A DNA stretch of 64,000 nt from Paenibacillus ferrarius. Its GTDB lineage: Bacteria; Bacillota; Bacilli; Paenibacillales; NBRC-103111. Position numbers and translations under genes: made by a program. Of this stretch, positions 27,601 to 35,539 are shown piece by piece; within the stretch, counting starts at the first letter, position 1, and each line of letters opens with the position of its first letter. The notes under the pieces are model-generated. The model was not told where the DNA came from, searched no databases, and worked only from the letters and a program-made list of their open reading frames with translations. The stretch spans positions 1-64,000 of the forward strand of contig NZ_MBTG01000045.1 in assembly GCF_002027705.1 (NCBI RefSeq). The letters run 5' to 3'.

Positions 27601-28131
27601 GATGTACACATCTGTGGTATGCGTGCTCAGATTGATGTCGATCTTAATCCCAACCTCTACGTTCGCCACATAGGTTTGCAAGGGAAGCACAGTGGTTGGG
27701 GACGTTTCCAGACTAAGCATATTGTTTTGTGTAATTAAGCTGACGCCTACGACATCATCGCTGAGCAACTGCCACTTCAAGCCGTCAATGACTGACATAG
27801 GCCTAATGCGAAATTCCATGGTCAGATTACCTGCACTTTGCGCAACAAATTTCTTACTCATTGAAACGGGCAGGTCTTTGCTCGTATCGCTGATTTTGAA
27901 ATTCGTGTTATATAGGGAGAGCAGCGCCCCTCCTGCAGCGCGAACATCCCAGCCGGACGGCTGGCTATTCCCTGGTGTCAAGGCTGATAAGAACGAGAAA
28001 TCCTCATCGATTACATAACCTGCATCAGGTCTGGTGGCTTCCGCGCTAACATCCGCTGACTGAAAAACAAATATGAAAGCGTACACAATGAATGAGGTAA
28101 GGAGAATACCTAATCGCTTTTTAACCATCAT
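21646..28131 (-). CDS. Giant secreted multidomain protein with WbsX/GH99-like catalytic domain
   Basis: 2161 residues from ATG 28131 (GGGAG upstream), with a signal peptide (KKRLGILLTSFIVYAFIFVF ... VSAEA). Approximate order: two concanavalin-type beta-sandwich domains (30-430); a WbsX / GH99-like TIM barrel (430-750) with LGFYDEGSPETADWE, IPYWIEYYFKDPRYLKIDGK, FTIYNYDE and the terminal LDNWNEFGEGHFIMP; a galactose-binding-like domain (790-925); a copper amine oxidase-like beta domain (930-1050); a second galactose-binding-like domain; CenC-type carbohydrate-binding domains (1200-1345 and 1530-1680) flanking two BIG2 domains; two Ig-like domains (1695-1855); and four ~75-residue repeats (VQLKDSTGNPLSGG-type) to the end. 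Likely an extracellular glycan-cleaving enzyme of the mannoside locus. Confidence 0.88.
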   Translation of the reverse strand: MMVKKRLGILLTSFIVYAFIFVFQSADVSAEATRPDAGYVIDEDFSFLSALTPGNSQPSGWDVRAAGGALLSLYNTNFKISDTSKDLPVSMSKKFVAQSAGNLTMEFRIRPMSVIDGLKWQLLSDDVVGVSLITQNNMLSLETSPTTVLPLQTYVANVEVGIKIDINLSTHTTDVYINGVKKANGATFKNAVSNLNQFQVQTGAASLGDFFFGPLKIYRGYAVNERLISVVDGGAIPQDWSAVTSGGAITVGSMMSSPQPDINSMKLSAASSTGSMSLSKAISPMADNFTYDFKVLYKQKADGLEAELKSGTTSVIKLTTSGDDLAYVNSSGQPVSLKYKYLANLWTHIQIKVNWATATADIYINDKRSNQVVPLAPGAVSVDTLKFTTSSSYRGEMWLDDILLYKTVPLPADYVPAPQAVSKGEDDPVVGVQSCPMWREGHHLGWDMIQPYPDRTPLLGFYDEGSPETADWETKWLIEHGINFQMSCWFRPLGGDTNRVPIKDSYLSHALDNGYFNSQYRNQIDFAIMFENLNSKVKDAEDFRTNLIPYWIEYYFKDPRYLKIDGKPVFTIYNYDELVNAFKGSENVKPELDNLRVEMVKAGFKGIILLNVYNGTDSQQLAKRKAAGFDGVYAYSWGSFGGHPEFQKLKMTQEKDANAIDIIPGLSMGRDDTAWGLNFGYYATPSEFQSLAQWTKDSFMPSLPAGSLGKKLVMLDNWNEFGEGHFIMPAGLAGFGYVDAIRNVFGDSASHIDSVPTQAQKDRINTLYPAGRVVPNLNQPQPVMTNVYGKMWEFNTPGDAEGWTVEKQIVGVTVQDGTFSGLTNNTDPGIRSADHLGIKAEDIPYLVIRMKNGTNDIDGRFFFTTEADGTWNEAKAVGFYVKPQDNEYTDYVIEAWQNKNWTGTIRQLRIDPTSSVGPISIDYIRTIYSPQPGIRTYVDGVYKPFSQPALLQDGIVMLPMKETYLQIGAKPEWDPSNDTLVAVKDNVVYRLKVGDSVAYKGSQAITLEHAPVKLANGTVMAPLSYLRQAFGAIAKWDAPSQTVRVYPTAITWDFTTSSGWTANSQIASPVVANGVFSGTSNGTSGNVQPAILSPDDLQFAASDIRRIRVRMNNMTSGNEAKIYFTTTADSNWNEAKMLSSYILPTDAVYREYVFDTSSLAAWTGTIKQLQVVPTTASGAFSLDSVQLEITPTVAVKGDNLIDDPGFEGSKASQFAMSDATYVKDPSQFHSGHQSVKIIKTTRYGGIKFPVSVEKGKSYTYSAWAKLANGASTSEPLRLGLQYNLDGVTKQFIMFTSPGLKAGDWTQVEGTYTIQESGEVTNVLMYLYTEANNPGSVYYVDDVAVKPITNTGSSVWVHPLSVSLNATSLTVGRDKTKALVPAFTPANVSNKELIWRSSNPSVATVDVNGMVYGVSLGTATVTATTVDGGKTASVLVTVDATVAVTGLSLTPSTLSLTLGDKQTLVPTVTPANATNKLIKWESVIPTVAAVDADGTVTGVGTGTTPIKATSDDSGIQTVATVTVTAPTNVVKSTNLIVDPGMEGSTLAAPNYAYQAVPTMTSAEHHSGQQSLLLTKTDRYGGVKFPVPLVKGKPYYYSAWAKLASGSTTTETIRIGLQYKVDGKPIPTQYIMFTSPPLSATEWKQVQGSLIINETGVVTETTMFLYTEIIGTGNPFYVDDVEIRPLTVDNIPPVTVSDAPSGWVTTAQVVHLTATDGESGVAGTFYSLDHGVYTSGNTVSIAGEGVHTLDFYSKDVAGNQEATQTVTVRIDGTAPVTTAAVQPSTPDGASGAYVSPVTVALTAADNASSVAGIVYSTDNGTTWLPYTAALTFDKQGAYTLLYRAIDAAGNSETAKNVSFNLAATTVKVQLKDSTGNPLSGGIVKYLDGTWKEFGVTDASGYVSKSLGEKSYLFSMTYEGKAQELTQNIGMSASVVFQTQLVQVQLQDSQGNPLDGGSVKLFSSGSWRAVGTTAGGKISMEVFPETYTFGLTFEGKYKEIVRSTAASSTVVFNTVKVNVQLKDSQGNPLDGAVVDYYSGGSWRPMGTTVSGEISRELLADSYTFGLTYAGKRKETIQNAVTNSVVSFQTVKAILQVKDSLGNLLSGGSAKLYSGGSWQNLGPATSGEISKELLPGSYSFSMTYGGTTKESTWDISVDPVVVFQY

Positions 28132-28168
28132 TACACTCCCTTTTCCAATGAATTTGCTTTGTGGAAAC

Positions 28169-28198
28169 AATGACACTGCTCCAGTCAGCAGTGTTATT
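28169..28198 (-). terminator. Hairpin between the binding-protein gene and the giant enzyme gene
   Basis: AATGACACTGCT (28169-28180) pairs with AGCAGTGTTATT (28187-28198), loop six. The T run on the minus strand is weak, so it may only attenuate transcription or protect the transporter mRNA. Confidence 0.6.
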
Positions 28199-28221
28199 GT
28201 TTCATAAGATCATGTCGTTAT

Positions 28222-29769
28222 TTAATTTCCTGCCTTCCAAGCATCATATTGCTTCTGAATCTCTGCCATTACTTTGTCTATGCCAGCGTCTACCAGTTTC
28301 TTTTTCGTATCCTCAACGTATTTCGGGTAGTCCGGCATGGATCCCGTCGTAAAGATCGGATTCGCCTCTTTATTGACAGCACCGATTTGCGCAATCTCCG
28401 TTTTGACCGGCTCGTTATTAAAGACAAATCCGAGCAGACCAGATGCCTTGCCGTTTTCATTCGTTTTTCTCATTGCTTCCAAAGCTTTCGTTGAATTCCA
28501 GTTGGAATCCCATTGATCCCAAAGCGGCCCGAGCCAGTTATGCCAAATCGCCCATGTTTGTTCCGCACCGCTTTTGGCTTCGATTGTTGGGTTAGGATCT
28601 TTAACCGTACCCGATTTAACCGTGTAATTTTTACCTTCAACGCCATAAGCAAGTGTATTCAATAAGTACTTATCACTCCAAATATAATCAAGCAGCATCA
28701 TGGCTCTTTCTGGATTCTTCGAAGTTGCACTAATCGCTGTCGCAGCAGCAGTCATGGAAGCAGTTGAAATAGTCGGCTGTGAGCTGAATGTTTCAACGGT
28801 TGGGAATCCATAAGTGCTTGTCGATTTCGACCCATCCTCGGTATAACCGCCTGAATCACGAAGCACGGCATATTTCCCTGATTTCGCTTCAGCCAGATAA
28901 TCCGTTTTGATTGCGGCATCCTTGGCAATATAGCCTTTCTTATAGAAATCATTCATGACTCTATAATTTTCATAGTTTTGCGGGATATCAAGGGTTTTGA
29001 CGAATTTACCTTCCTTCTCGCTGAAAGATATACCACCTACGACGGTTGTATAGTCGGGTAACCCTACGCCAGAAGTCGCTCCATTAGCCGTTGCAATGAC
29101 TGGAATCATGTTCGGCTCATTTTCCTTAATCGTTTTCAAGAATGGCTCTAAGTCGCTGAGACTCTTGACACTTTTATAATCGAATTTATATTTCTCAACT
29201 AAATCTTTTTTAAATACATAAGAAGATGCCGGACTGTAAGGTGTCTGAGCAGGAATCGCCATGATCTTCCCTTTATAAGTAACAGCTTTCCAAGCACGCG
29301 GATCTACTTTCTTCAAAATATTTTGCCCATACTTCTGCAGTAGATCATCAAGTGGCATAAAGGCGCCTTTTTGCACATTCGCATTTAAATTATTGGATGA
29401 GTTTGAGGTAAATACGAGATCGTAGGGCTCACCGGCAGCTGACTTCAACTTGATCTTGTCTTCCCAACCTGCGTTATCAATCATGTTAAAGTGCAGGTTT
29501 GCATTTAGTTTTTCCTTAATTAGTTTGTTCGCTACCGCTTCGACCGCTTCTTGGTCCTTCAAATTGTCGATTGGCTTTGGCATGAACCAGCTAATATCGA
29601 CGAAATCTTTCGTTGGATTCGTAGTGCCCGCCACCGTACTAGCAGCTGGGCTAGCTGTTTCTTTCGTTTTTTCAGTTGTGCTGCAGCCGCTAATCACAAT
29701 CGTTGTTGCAAGCAAGACGGATGTTCCTGGTCCAAACCATTTTAAAGCTTTTGTCCTTTGACCTTTCAC
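28222..29769 (-). CDS. CUT1-type sugar ABC transporter lipoprotein binding protein (LplA-like)
   Basis: 515 residues. The signal peptide ends in the lipobox VISGC (Cys near 29), followed by a Thr/Ala/Pro linker. The body matches family-1 solute-binding proteins of Paenibacillus (KLKSAAGEPYDLVFTSNSSN, AIPAQTPYSPASSYVFKKDL, ATSKNPERAMMLLDYIWSDK). It lies 73 bases after the permease genes. It should present oligosaccharides released by the giant extracellular enzyme to the permeases; these systems borrow an ATPase encoded elsewhere, which fits the lack of one here. Confidence 0.92.
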   Translation of the reverse strand: MKGQRTKALKWFGPGTSVLLATTIVISGCSTTEKTKETASPAASTVAGTTNPTKDFVDISWFMPKPIDNLKDQEAVEAVANKLIKEKLNANLHFNMIDNAGWEDKIKLKSAAGEPYDLVFTSNSSNNLNANVQKGAFMPLDDLLQKYGQNILKKVDPRAWKAVTYKGKIMAIPAQTPYSPASSYVFKKDLVEKYKFDYKSVKSLSDLEPFLKTIKENEPNMIPVIATANGATSGVGLPDYTTVVGGISFSEKEGKFVKTLDIPQNYENYRVMNDFYKKGYIAKDAAIKTDYLAEAKSGKYAVLRDSGGYTEDGSKSTSTYGFPTVETFSSQPTISTASMTAAATAISATSKNPERAMMLLDYIWSDKYLLNTLAYGVEGKNYTVKSGTVKDPNPTIEAKSGAEQTWAIWHNWLGPLWDQWDSNWNSTKALEAMRKTNENGKASGLLGFVFNNEPVKTEIAQIGAVNKEANPIFTTGSMPDYPKYVEDTKKKLVDAGIDKVMAEIQKQYDAWKAGN

Positions 29770-29842
29770 GTAGATTACCTCCCTTATATCGTCTTTGTAT
29801 ATAATTTACAGACGCAGCGTGGTTTTCCTGCATCTGAAACTA

Positions 29843-30751
29843 TCAACCCTTTACCGAACCTACCGTTAACCCCTGTATGAAATACTTTTGAAACAGTGGG
29901 AAAACAAGCAGCATCGGTCCTGCAGCCAATATGCACATCGCCATGCGAGCACTTAAGGAAGGTACTTGCATACCTGGTTTCACAAGTCCATATTGAATGG
30001 CCTCACTCGAATTCAAATACTCCATATTTTTGAGAACACGAATAAGTAAATATTGCAGCTTCATTAAATTATCCTGATCCATATAAAGTAAGGTCAGCCA
30101 CCAATCATTCCAGTATTGGAGTGCAAAGAACAGACCTAATGTCGCCAGTGCTGGTTTGGAAATCTGCAGAACAATTTGAGCAAAAATTCTTAGCTCGCCT
30201 GCGCCATCCATTTTCGCTGACTCGATAATCGCTTCCGGTATCGTTTGCAAGAAGCCTTTCATCAGCAGCACGAACCAGCCGCTAATCAGATATGGCAAAA
30301 TGAGTGCCAAAATGTTGTTGCGGAGTCCCAACCATTTCACCATCAGGATATAAGAAGGAACCATCCCCCCATGAAAGAGCATCGTGAAGAAGATGAAAAA
30401 GGCAAGGAACGAACGGTAAGAATAATCTTTACGCGAAATGGCATAAGCGTAGGTCGTGGTTACCCACATCCCAATCAAAGAACCTATGACCGTCGTTCCG
30501 ATCGTAACCAGATAAGAATTGAGCAGAACTTTAGGCTCGTGCAGGATCACCTTATAGGCATCGAAAGTAAAGTTTTTGGGAATCATGGAATACCCAAATT
30601 TAATAATGTCATTTTCCGTTTGAAAGGAGGTTCCGATAATGACAAGAAAAGGAAATACACATACCGCACATAACAAGATAAATAGGATATGGATTACTAA
30701 TTTTCCCGCTGTAATGGTAGGCCGTATTCGTATTGATCTTTGAGGATGCAT
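29843..30751 (-). CDS. Carbohydrate ABC transporter permease (LplC/YtcP type)
   Basis: 302 residues with six hydrophobic segments. The permease-ATPase contact loop is ESAKMDGAGELRIFAQIVLQ (EAA motif) near residue 190. AAGGAG lies eight bases before the ATG. The start is twelve bases after the stop of the first permease gene. The N-terminal IGTSFQTENDIIKFGY resembles the LplC/YtcP group that transports complex oligosaccharides. Confidence 0.92.
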   Translation of the reverse strand: MHPQRSIRIRPTITAGKLVIHILFILLCAVCVFPFLVIIGTSFQTENDIIKFGYSMIPKNFTFDAYKVILHEPKVLLNSYLVTIGTTVIGSLIGMWVTTTYAYAISRKDYSYRSFLAFFIFFTMLFHGGMVPSYILMVKWLGLRNNILALILPYLISGWFVLLMKGFLQTIPEAIIESAKMDGAGELRIFAQIVLQISKPALATLGLFFALQYWNDWWLTLLYMDQDNLMKLQYLLIRVLKNMEYLNSSEAIQYGLVKPGMQVPSLSARMAMCILAAGPMLLVFPLFQKYFIQGLTVGSVKG

Positions 30752-30763
30752 AGTCGATTCTCC

Positions 30764-31705
30764 TTAGAAAAGTGAGTTTTCTGGATTTATCCTTCTTACG
30801 ATAAAATTGGTTATCAATACTAGGCAGAATCCAACAATCGATTGGAAAAAACCTGCTGCTGAAGCCATCCCAATATCACCTATATCAATAAGAGATCTAT
30901 AAACGAATGTATCAATGACATCTGTTGTCTGATAGATCAAGGATGAATTCAACGTCACATTGTAAAACAAACCGAAATCACTGTAGCAGATACTTCCTAT
31001 TTGCAGGATCACCAACATGATAATCATCGGTTTAATCATCGGCACGGATATCGAAAACGCTTGCCGAATTTTACTTGCTCCATCAATTTTGGCTGCATCA
31101 TAATACTCGGCATCAATGCCCATCAAAGCAGCGTAATAGATTACAGATCCATAGCCAAGTCCCTTCCAAACAGCGGCAGCCACTAGGATGTACGGCCAAT
31201 ATTGGGGCTCGCTGTACCAGAGGATCGGTGCTTTCCCTACTGCAACTAAGATACTGTTGATAACGCCATGCTCCATATCGAACAGCGCCCGAAAGGCAAA
31301 TCCAGCCACCACCCACGATATAAAGTAAGGGATGAACAAGATCGTTTGATACACCTTAACGAATCTCCGGCTCAGTTCAAATAGCAATAGAGCAATAACG
31401 ATGGAGAGAAAAGTACCCAAGGTAATGAAAACAGCGTTATACAGGATCGTATTGCGTAGAACGCGATACAGCACATCCCCATTAAATAGAAAGCCGAAAT
31501 TGTCTAACCCGACCCAAGGGCTGTTCCAAATGCCAAGATTGTACTTATAATTCTTAAAAGGAAGCAGCAATCCGTAAAGCGGTACATAATTAAAGAGTAA
31601 AATCAACAGGAATCCTGGCAGTGCCAGCAGCGTCACTCCGAAATTCTTCTTGAATATTCTCACCATCCATCCAACACATCCTAGCTTGTAAATTTTGACG
31701 GCCAT
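30764..31705 (-). CDS. Carbohydrate ABC transporter permease (LplB type)
   Basis: 313 residues with six membrane segments. Typical LplB features are LPGFLLILLFNYVPLYGLLL near the start and an EAA loop YDAAKIDGASKIRQAFSISV near 215. First gene of the transporter operon. No strong ribosome site precedes ATG 31705; an internal ATG (residue 14, MVRIFKKNFG) is an alternative start. Confidence 0.9.
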   Translation of the reverse strand: MAVKIYKLGCVGWMVRIFKKNFGVTLLALPGFLLILLFNYVPLYGLLLPFKNYKYNLGIWNSPWVGLDNFGFLFNGDVLYRVLRNTILYNAVFITLGTFLSIVIALLLFELSRRFVKVYQTILFIPYFISWVVAGFAFRALFDMEHGVINSILVAVGKAPILWYSEPQYWPYILVAAAVWKGLGYGSVIYYAALMGIDAEYYDAAKIDGASKIRQAFSISVPMIKPMIIMLVILQIGSICYSDFGLFYNVTLNSSLIYQTTDVIDTFVYRSLIDIGDIGMASAAGFFQSIVGFCLVLITNFIVRRINPENSLF

Positions 31706-32029
31706 CTTTGTTGATATCCCAACTGTAGGCGTTACCCTAGGAAATGTATATTGTAATCTAGGTATATTCCTTCAAAATGTGTAGGAAAGCTTCTTCCAAA
31801 GGGGATAGAACACTGCAAATCAAGTGAGTTCCGCTTACCTTGGTTATGATCAACGGGATACATAGTTGTATCCTCCACCGAACGCGCTTAAGTCGATATG
31901 CTGCGTGTGCTTCCGAAGGATTCTCAAGCCACATTAGACACTTCGATTCGCGATGTGCCTGAGCGAATCAAGCTGCGTAAAGGACGGCGGTTTTTTTGAA
32001 GTAGTCCAATGACAAAAAAGCTTGATTTC
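31706..32029. other. Intergenic region upstream of the transporter operon
   Basis: No convincing gene. On the minus strand TACAAT (forward 31750-31755) with TTTTGA sixteen bases before it could be a weak promoter for the permease genes. A short plus-strand frame (31899-32000) reads MLRVLPKDSQATLDTSIRDV then PERIKLRKGRRFF; it has no ribosome site and I do not recognise it. Confidence 0.4.
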
Positions 32030-32037
32030 TCAAGCTT
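32013..32037 (-). terminator. Terminator of the SGNH esterase gene
   Basis: AAGCTTGA (32018-32025) pairs with TCAAGCTT (32030-32037), and the minus strand continues with a run of T. The hairpin overlaps the stop codon of the gene. Confidence 0.75.
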
Positions 32038-33067
32038 CTTTCGTTTCAATTATTTCCAGGTTATCTCTCAACAGCTTGACAAAAGCTTGGAAATAAAGCC
32101 AGTGCCCATAATCATTCGGATGATTGATGTTGTTCAGGAGCAGACTTTCCGCCGATTTGCCGGCTGCCAGTTCCTGCTCCCAAACTGCAGTGACGTCAGC
32201 TACGCCGACACCGTATTCCCGGCCCAGCCGGCGGATGATTTCCGCATACCTGCCAGTCAATCCGCTGGAATACCACCATTTCGGATTCGGCAGGCAAGGC
32301 GTCACGAGCACAAGATCGCTGTTGTCCAACTTCTTGACGGCCTCGATCATTTGACATAGATTGCTTTCAAAATCCGCCGGCGAAACGCCCACCCCTTCAC
32401 CATATTTGTTCTGATCGTTCATGCCGAATCCGATGATCACGAGATCGGGGCGCAAAGGAATGACATCGCGCTGTATGCGATTCTTTCCATCTTTGCTCGT
32501 TTCACCGCCGACTGATTTGTTCAACAGACTGATTCGGCTGCGCGGATAGTATTCATTGAGAAATTGATGAACCCGGTTGAAGTACATAAACTTTTCTTCG
32601 CTCGCATCCCCACCTGCACTAATGCTGTCACCAAAAACAACGATTGAACTCTCCTCGCTGGTTCGCAATTTGGAAAGCCAGCGCTCCACCCCGGCTCGAT
32701 TTCCACTATCGTGGGCAACGAAGCAGTCCTTAAACTGATCGTTATCATACACATAATCCCCATACACGGTAAATTCACGATTGCTGCAGTTTTTGAACGC
32801 TGCATGATCAAACACCACTTGGCCGTATAATTCGTGACGGGACCAATCTGGGATCCGGCTTTGCTTCGTCCGGCGAATGACACCCCGATCGTAATCGACG
32901 ACATAGTCTATTCCCTCTGCGTAAATGATATTGCCCGAATGATCCTCATCTGCATGACTCCGCAATACCATAGCCAGCTTGGCTAATGGACGGTATCGCA
33001 TAGACATGTTCTCTTCTTTTACAAAAATGAATGCTTCCGCAGTCTGCCGGCTGGTCTCTGGATTCAT
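32030..33067 (-). CDS. SGNH/GDSL-type esterase with N-terminal accessory domain
   Basis: 345 residues from ATG 33067; this ATG forms an ATGA overlap with the stop of a preceding gene remnant, and AAGGAG lies ten bases upstream. Block I is VVFGDSISAGGD near residue 143, followed by NKSVGGETSKDG, GFGMNDQNKYG and a C-terminal NHPNDYGH with the catalytic Asp/His region. The first 130 residues form a beta-rich domain seen in carbohydrate esterases. No signal peptide. Second SGNH enzyme of the locus, so the substrate is probably acylated in more than one way. Confidence 0.85.
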   Translation of the reverse strand: MNPETSRQTAEAFIFVKEENMSMRYRPLAKLAMVLRSHADEDHSGNIIYAEGIDYVVDYDRGVIRRTKQSRIPDWSRHELYGQVVFDHAAFKNCSNREFTVYGDYVYDNDQFKDCFVAHDSGNRAGVERWLSKLRTSEESSIVVFGDSISAGGDASEEKFMYFNRVHQFLNEYYPRSRISLLNKSVGGETSKDGKNRIQRDVIPLRPDLVIIGFGMNDQNKYGEGVGVSPADFESNLCQMIEAVKKLDNSDLVLVTPCLPNPKWWYSSGLTGRYAEIIRRLGREYGVGVADVTAVWEQELAAGKSAESLLLNNINHPNDYGHWLYFQAFVKLLRDNLEIIETKEA

Positions 33068-33180
33068 GGGCACGCAGCTCCTTCAATTGTAAAATCATAT
33101 TCACCCGAGGCCAGGCTGATTTCAAATCCTTTGGATGTCTTGTTACATTGCTTAACCCCGGTAATGCCTTTCTTTGCTTT
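33064..33180 (-). pseudogene. 3' remnant of a glycosidase-like gene
   Basis: An open frame of ~38 codons with no start ends in TSKGFEISLASGEYDFTIEG and a TGA that overlaps the ATG of the SGNH gene (ATGA). This resembles the final beta-strands of large glycoside hydrolases such as GH78-type enzymes. The upstream side begins just after the AraC regulator stop, where GGAAGAG-ATG opens a frame of only ten codons. A gene between the two appears to have been removed by an internal deletion. The family is an inference from a short tail. Confidence 0.4.
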
Positions 33181-33190
33181 TCATCTCTTC

Positions 33191-35539
33191 CTATTGAATC
33201 AAATTAATCATATTTCTCCGCAAGGCATATTCCTTCGGTGTGACCTTATATTTCTTTTTGAACATGCTGAAAAAATAGGTTTCATTCAAGATCCCGACTT
33301 TCTCAGCAATTTCATACACACTAAGGTCATCTTGGATAAGAAGGTCTGCCGCTTTTGTTAACCTAAACTCGTTGATATAATCAGGAATCGAGATATGGGT
33401 TGCTTCCTTATATGTTTTGCTTAAATTTCTTGTGGATATTTTCATAATCGAAGCAATGGAAGTCAAGCTCAAGGAAGGGTCTTGATAATGGTTTTGAATA
33501 TATTCCGTGACCGCATCTACCAAAAAGTAGTTTAGTTTAGTGGTATGACCCTGGAAATCTTTTTTGAACGAGTCTTGCAGGGCACCTACAATGATCTGAT
33601 GGATCTCGGCAATCGTCTCCATCTCCAAGATATTGCGACTGATCGAAGAGATATGCAAAGATGGCGCAGTAGTCACTTTCATTTCTTCCAACGTCTCTAT
33701 AACCTTATCCACGAGTCTTATAATGGAGACTAACGCATTGTGATAGTTTAGCGTGCCCACCTCTTCAAAAATGTTCCCCAAAACCTCCTCTTTCGCTTCG
33801 GTTTTGCTCAATTTCATTGCTTCCACAAGCCACTCCTCATAATTTCTGGAATAGCCCGTTTTTTTACTTTCCACATTTTTTTTAATCGTTTCGTATGTTA
33901 TAACGGAGGAATGCCCTAATAATAAACGATACATAGCCTGATCGAGAGCCTGATTATACATACTATTCAATTCCTGTATGTGACTCGTCTTTTCACTAAT
34001 CGATGCCGTAAAGGAAATTTTAAAAAAACGGGAGACATTCTCTTGAGCTTCTTTTATAAGAGCGTGGATATGTGATTGAAAGTGTTCATCTTCTTCCGGA
34101 ATACTTACAATCAATACGACATGATCATCCTTCATATCCAATCCTTCGTTAGGATACTTTTTTGCCATAATTTCTGATGCAATATTGATCATAGCAAAGC
34201 GAATCGTATCTTTATCCTTGGCATGGAACGCATGCTGAAATTCCTTATAGTTATCAATTTTCAATAAACAAATGGCAAAGGAAGCATCCCTGACTAAAGA
34301 AATCCTCATTTCTTTAAAAATGCTTTCCAATTCTGCCCTGCCGATGGATAAACTCTCCGTAATCAATCTGCTTAACCAATAGTGCTTCATAACATCTTTG
34401 TACTGCACCTTTTCCTTATCAAAATGATCGAGCATTTCCATGGATTGTCTGTAAACGGTGTTCAAATAAGAGATTTCATCAACGACATCGTCTTTGTCCG
34501 ATCTCCGAATCCGATCTAACATGATCGAATTCACCAACTTCCCAAAGGGTCGATATATCTTTCGAGAGATGCTTATGGATATCACCAAAGCCATGACCAA
34601 GAAAATGAGTGTAATTATGATAATACTCGTTCTTAAGCTGTTGATATACTTATAGATTTCAAGAACAGGCTGCGTTTTTAGCAGCGTCATCCCCGTGTTG
34701 TCGACATTTGTGTAAGTAACTAAATATTGCGTTCCACCACGTTTGCTTTGAAAAAAACCATCTCGTTCAGCTTGTGGATGTGCTGTTTTATTTGCCAAAA
34801 AATCTGTTTTCAGCCAATTCTTGATTGCAGGATCATTGGTTCCATCATCCAAGTACTCGCCAGCCTGGTCCAGAATGAATACGTTATCTCCCTTTTGTTT
34901 ATCTATCATATTGATTTGCTTAATATTTTCTAACAACCACTCCGGTTTAACGTTAATTACTACAACGCCATCCGGCTTAGCCCCACTAGACAGAGTTTCG
35001 TATATAAAATAGGAGAATACATACTCAGGCTCGGTTACTCCGTTTACCAGTTTTTTGATATCACGGAAAATCGGTTTAAGCTTAGGAAGCGCTTGATCCG
35101 AATTAATAAATTCGTAGAGCATCTGATCTTTAAAAAATAAAGGAAAACCCGAACTATATGTTTGATCCAGATTGCGATTATAAATGCCAACAGAGTGAAT
35201 ATAAGGAATAGCCGAAGTAACAGAGCTAACGACTTTAGTCAAATGCCTTGACACCTCAATCATATCTTCATTCTTTGCATACATAATAGCGGTTACATCG
35301 CTGTTTAAGTAAAGAAATTTAGATAAATTGGTAATCGTTTGATCCATAAACGACATATTATACTTGACTTGAAAAAGTATTTTTTGATTGGCTGCATATT
35401 CATTTTTGACCAAAAGATTTTGAGAATTAATATATACAACTGTAGATAGAACAACTACAAGAATCAAAATAGCCATGCTAATCCAAAGAACCATTTTTAT
35501 AAAATAGGCTTTAGCTCCTAAAAAAGATTTTATGTTCAT
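33191..35539 (-). CDS. Membrane-anchored AraC-family regulator with extracellular sensor
   Basis: 782 residues from ATG 35539. Two membrane segments (about 15-35 and 295-320) enclose a dCache-like extracellular sensor; a HAMP-like linker and a ~250-residue cytoplasmic part follow. The C-terminal 100 residues are an AraC helix-turn-helix pair (ITSIASIMKIS-like LSLTSIASIMKISTRNLSKT, then SVYEIAEKVGILNETYFFSM). This design is common for regulators of CUT1 sugar operons in Paenibacillus: the sensor feels external sugar or binding protein and the HTH activates nearby operons. Most likely it controls the transporter and enzymes downstream on the same strand. Confidence 0.88.
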   Translation of the reverse strand: MNIKSFLGAKAYFIKMVLWISMAILILVVVLSTVVYINSQNLLVKNEYAANQKILFQVKYNMSFMDQTITNLSKFLYLNSDVTAIMYAKNEDMIEVSRHLTKVVSSVTSAIPYIHSVGIYNRNLDQTYSSGFPLFFKDQMLYEFINSDQALPKLKPIFRDIKKLVNGVTEPEYVFSYFIYETLSSGAKPDGVVVINVKPEWLLENIKQINMIDKQKGDNVFILDQAGEYLDDGTNDPAIKNWLKTDFLANKTAHPQAERDGFFQSKRGGTQYLVTYTNVDNTGMTLLKTQPVLEIYKYINSLRTSIIIITLIFLVMALVISISISRKIYRPFGKLVNSIMLDRIRRSDKDDVVDEISYLNTVYRQSMEMLDHFDKEKVQYKDVMKHYWLSRLITESLSIGRAELESIFKEMRISLVRDASFAICLLKIDNYKEFQHAFHAKDKDTIRFAMINIASEIMAKKYPNEGLDMKDDHVVLIVSIPEEDEHFQSHIHALIKEAQENVSRFFKISFTASISEKTSHIQELNSMYNQALDQAMYRLLLGHSSVITYETIKKNVESKKTGYSRNYEEWLVEAMKLSKTEAKEEVLGNIFEEVGTLNYHNALVSIIRLVDKVIETLEEMKVTTAPSLHISSISRNILEMETIAEIHQIIVGALQDSFKKDFQGHTTKLNYFLVDAVTEYIQNHYQDPSLSLTSIASIMKISTRNLSKTYKEATHISIPDYINEFRLTKAADLLIQDDLSVYEIAEKVGILNETYFFSMFKKKYKVTPKEYALRRNMINLIQ

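Noticed and set aside
31899..32000. 33-codon plus-strand ORF upstream of the transporter operon
   Set aside because: No ribosome site or known family, and it ends at the terminator of the opposite gene.
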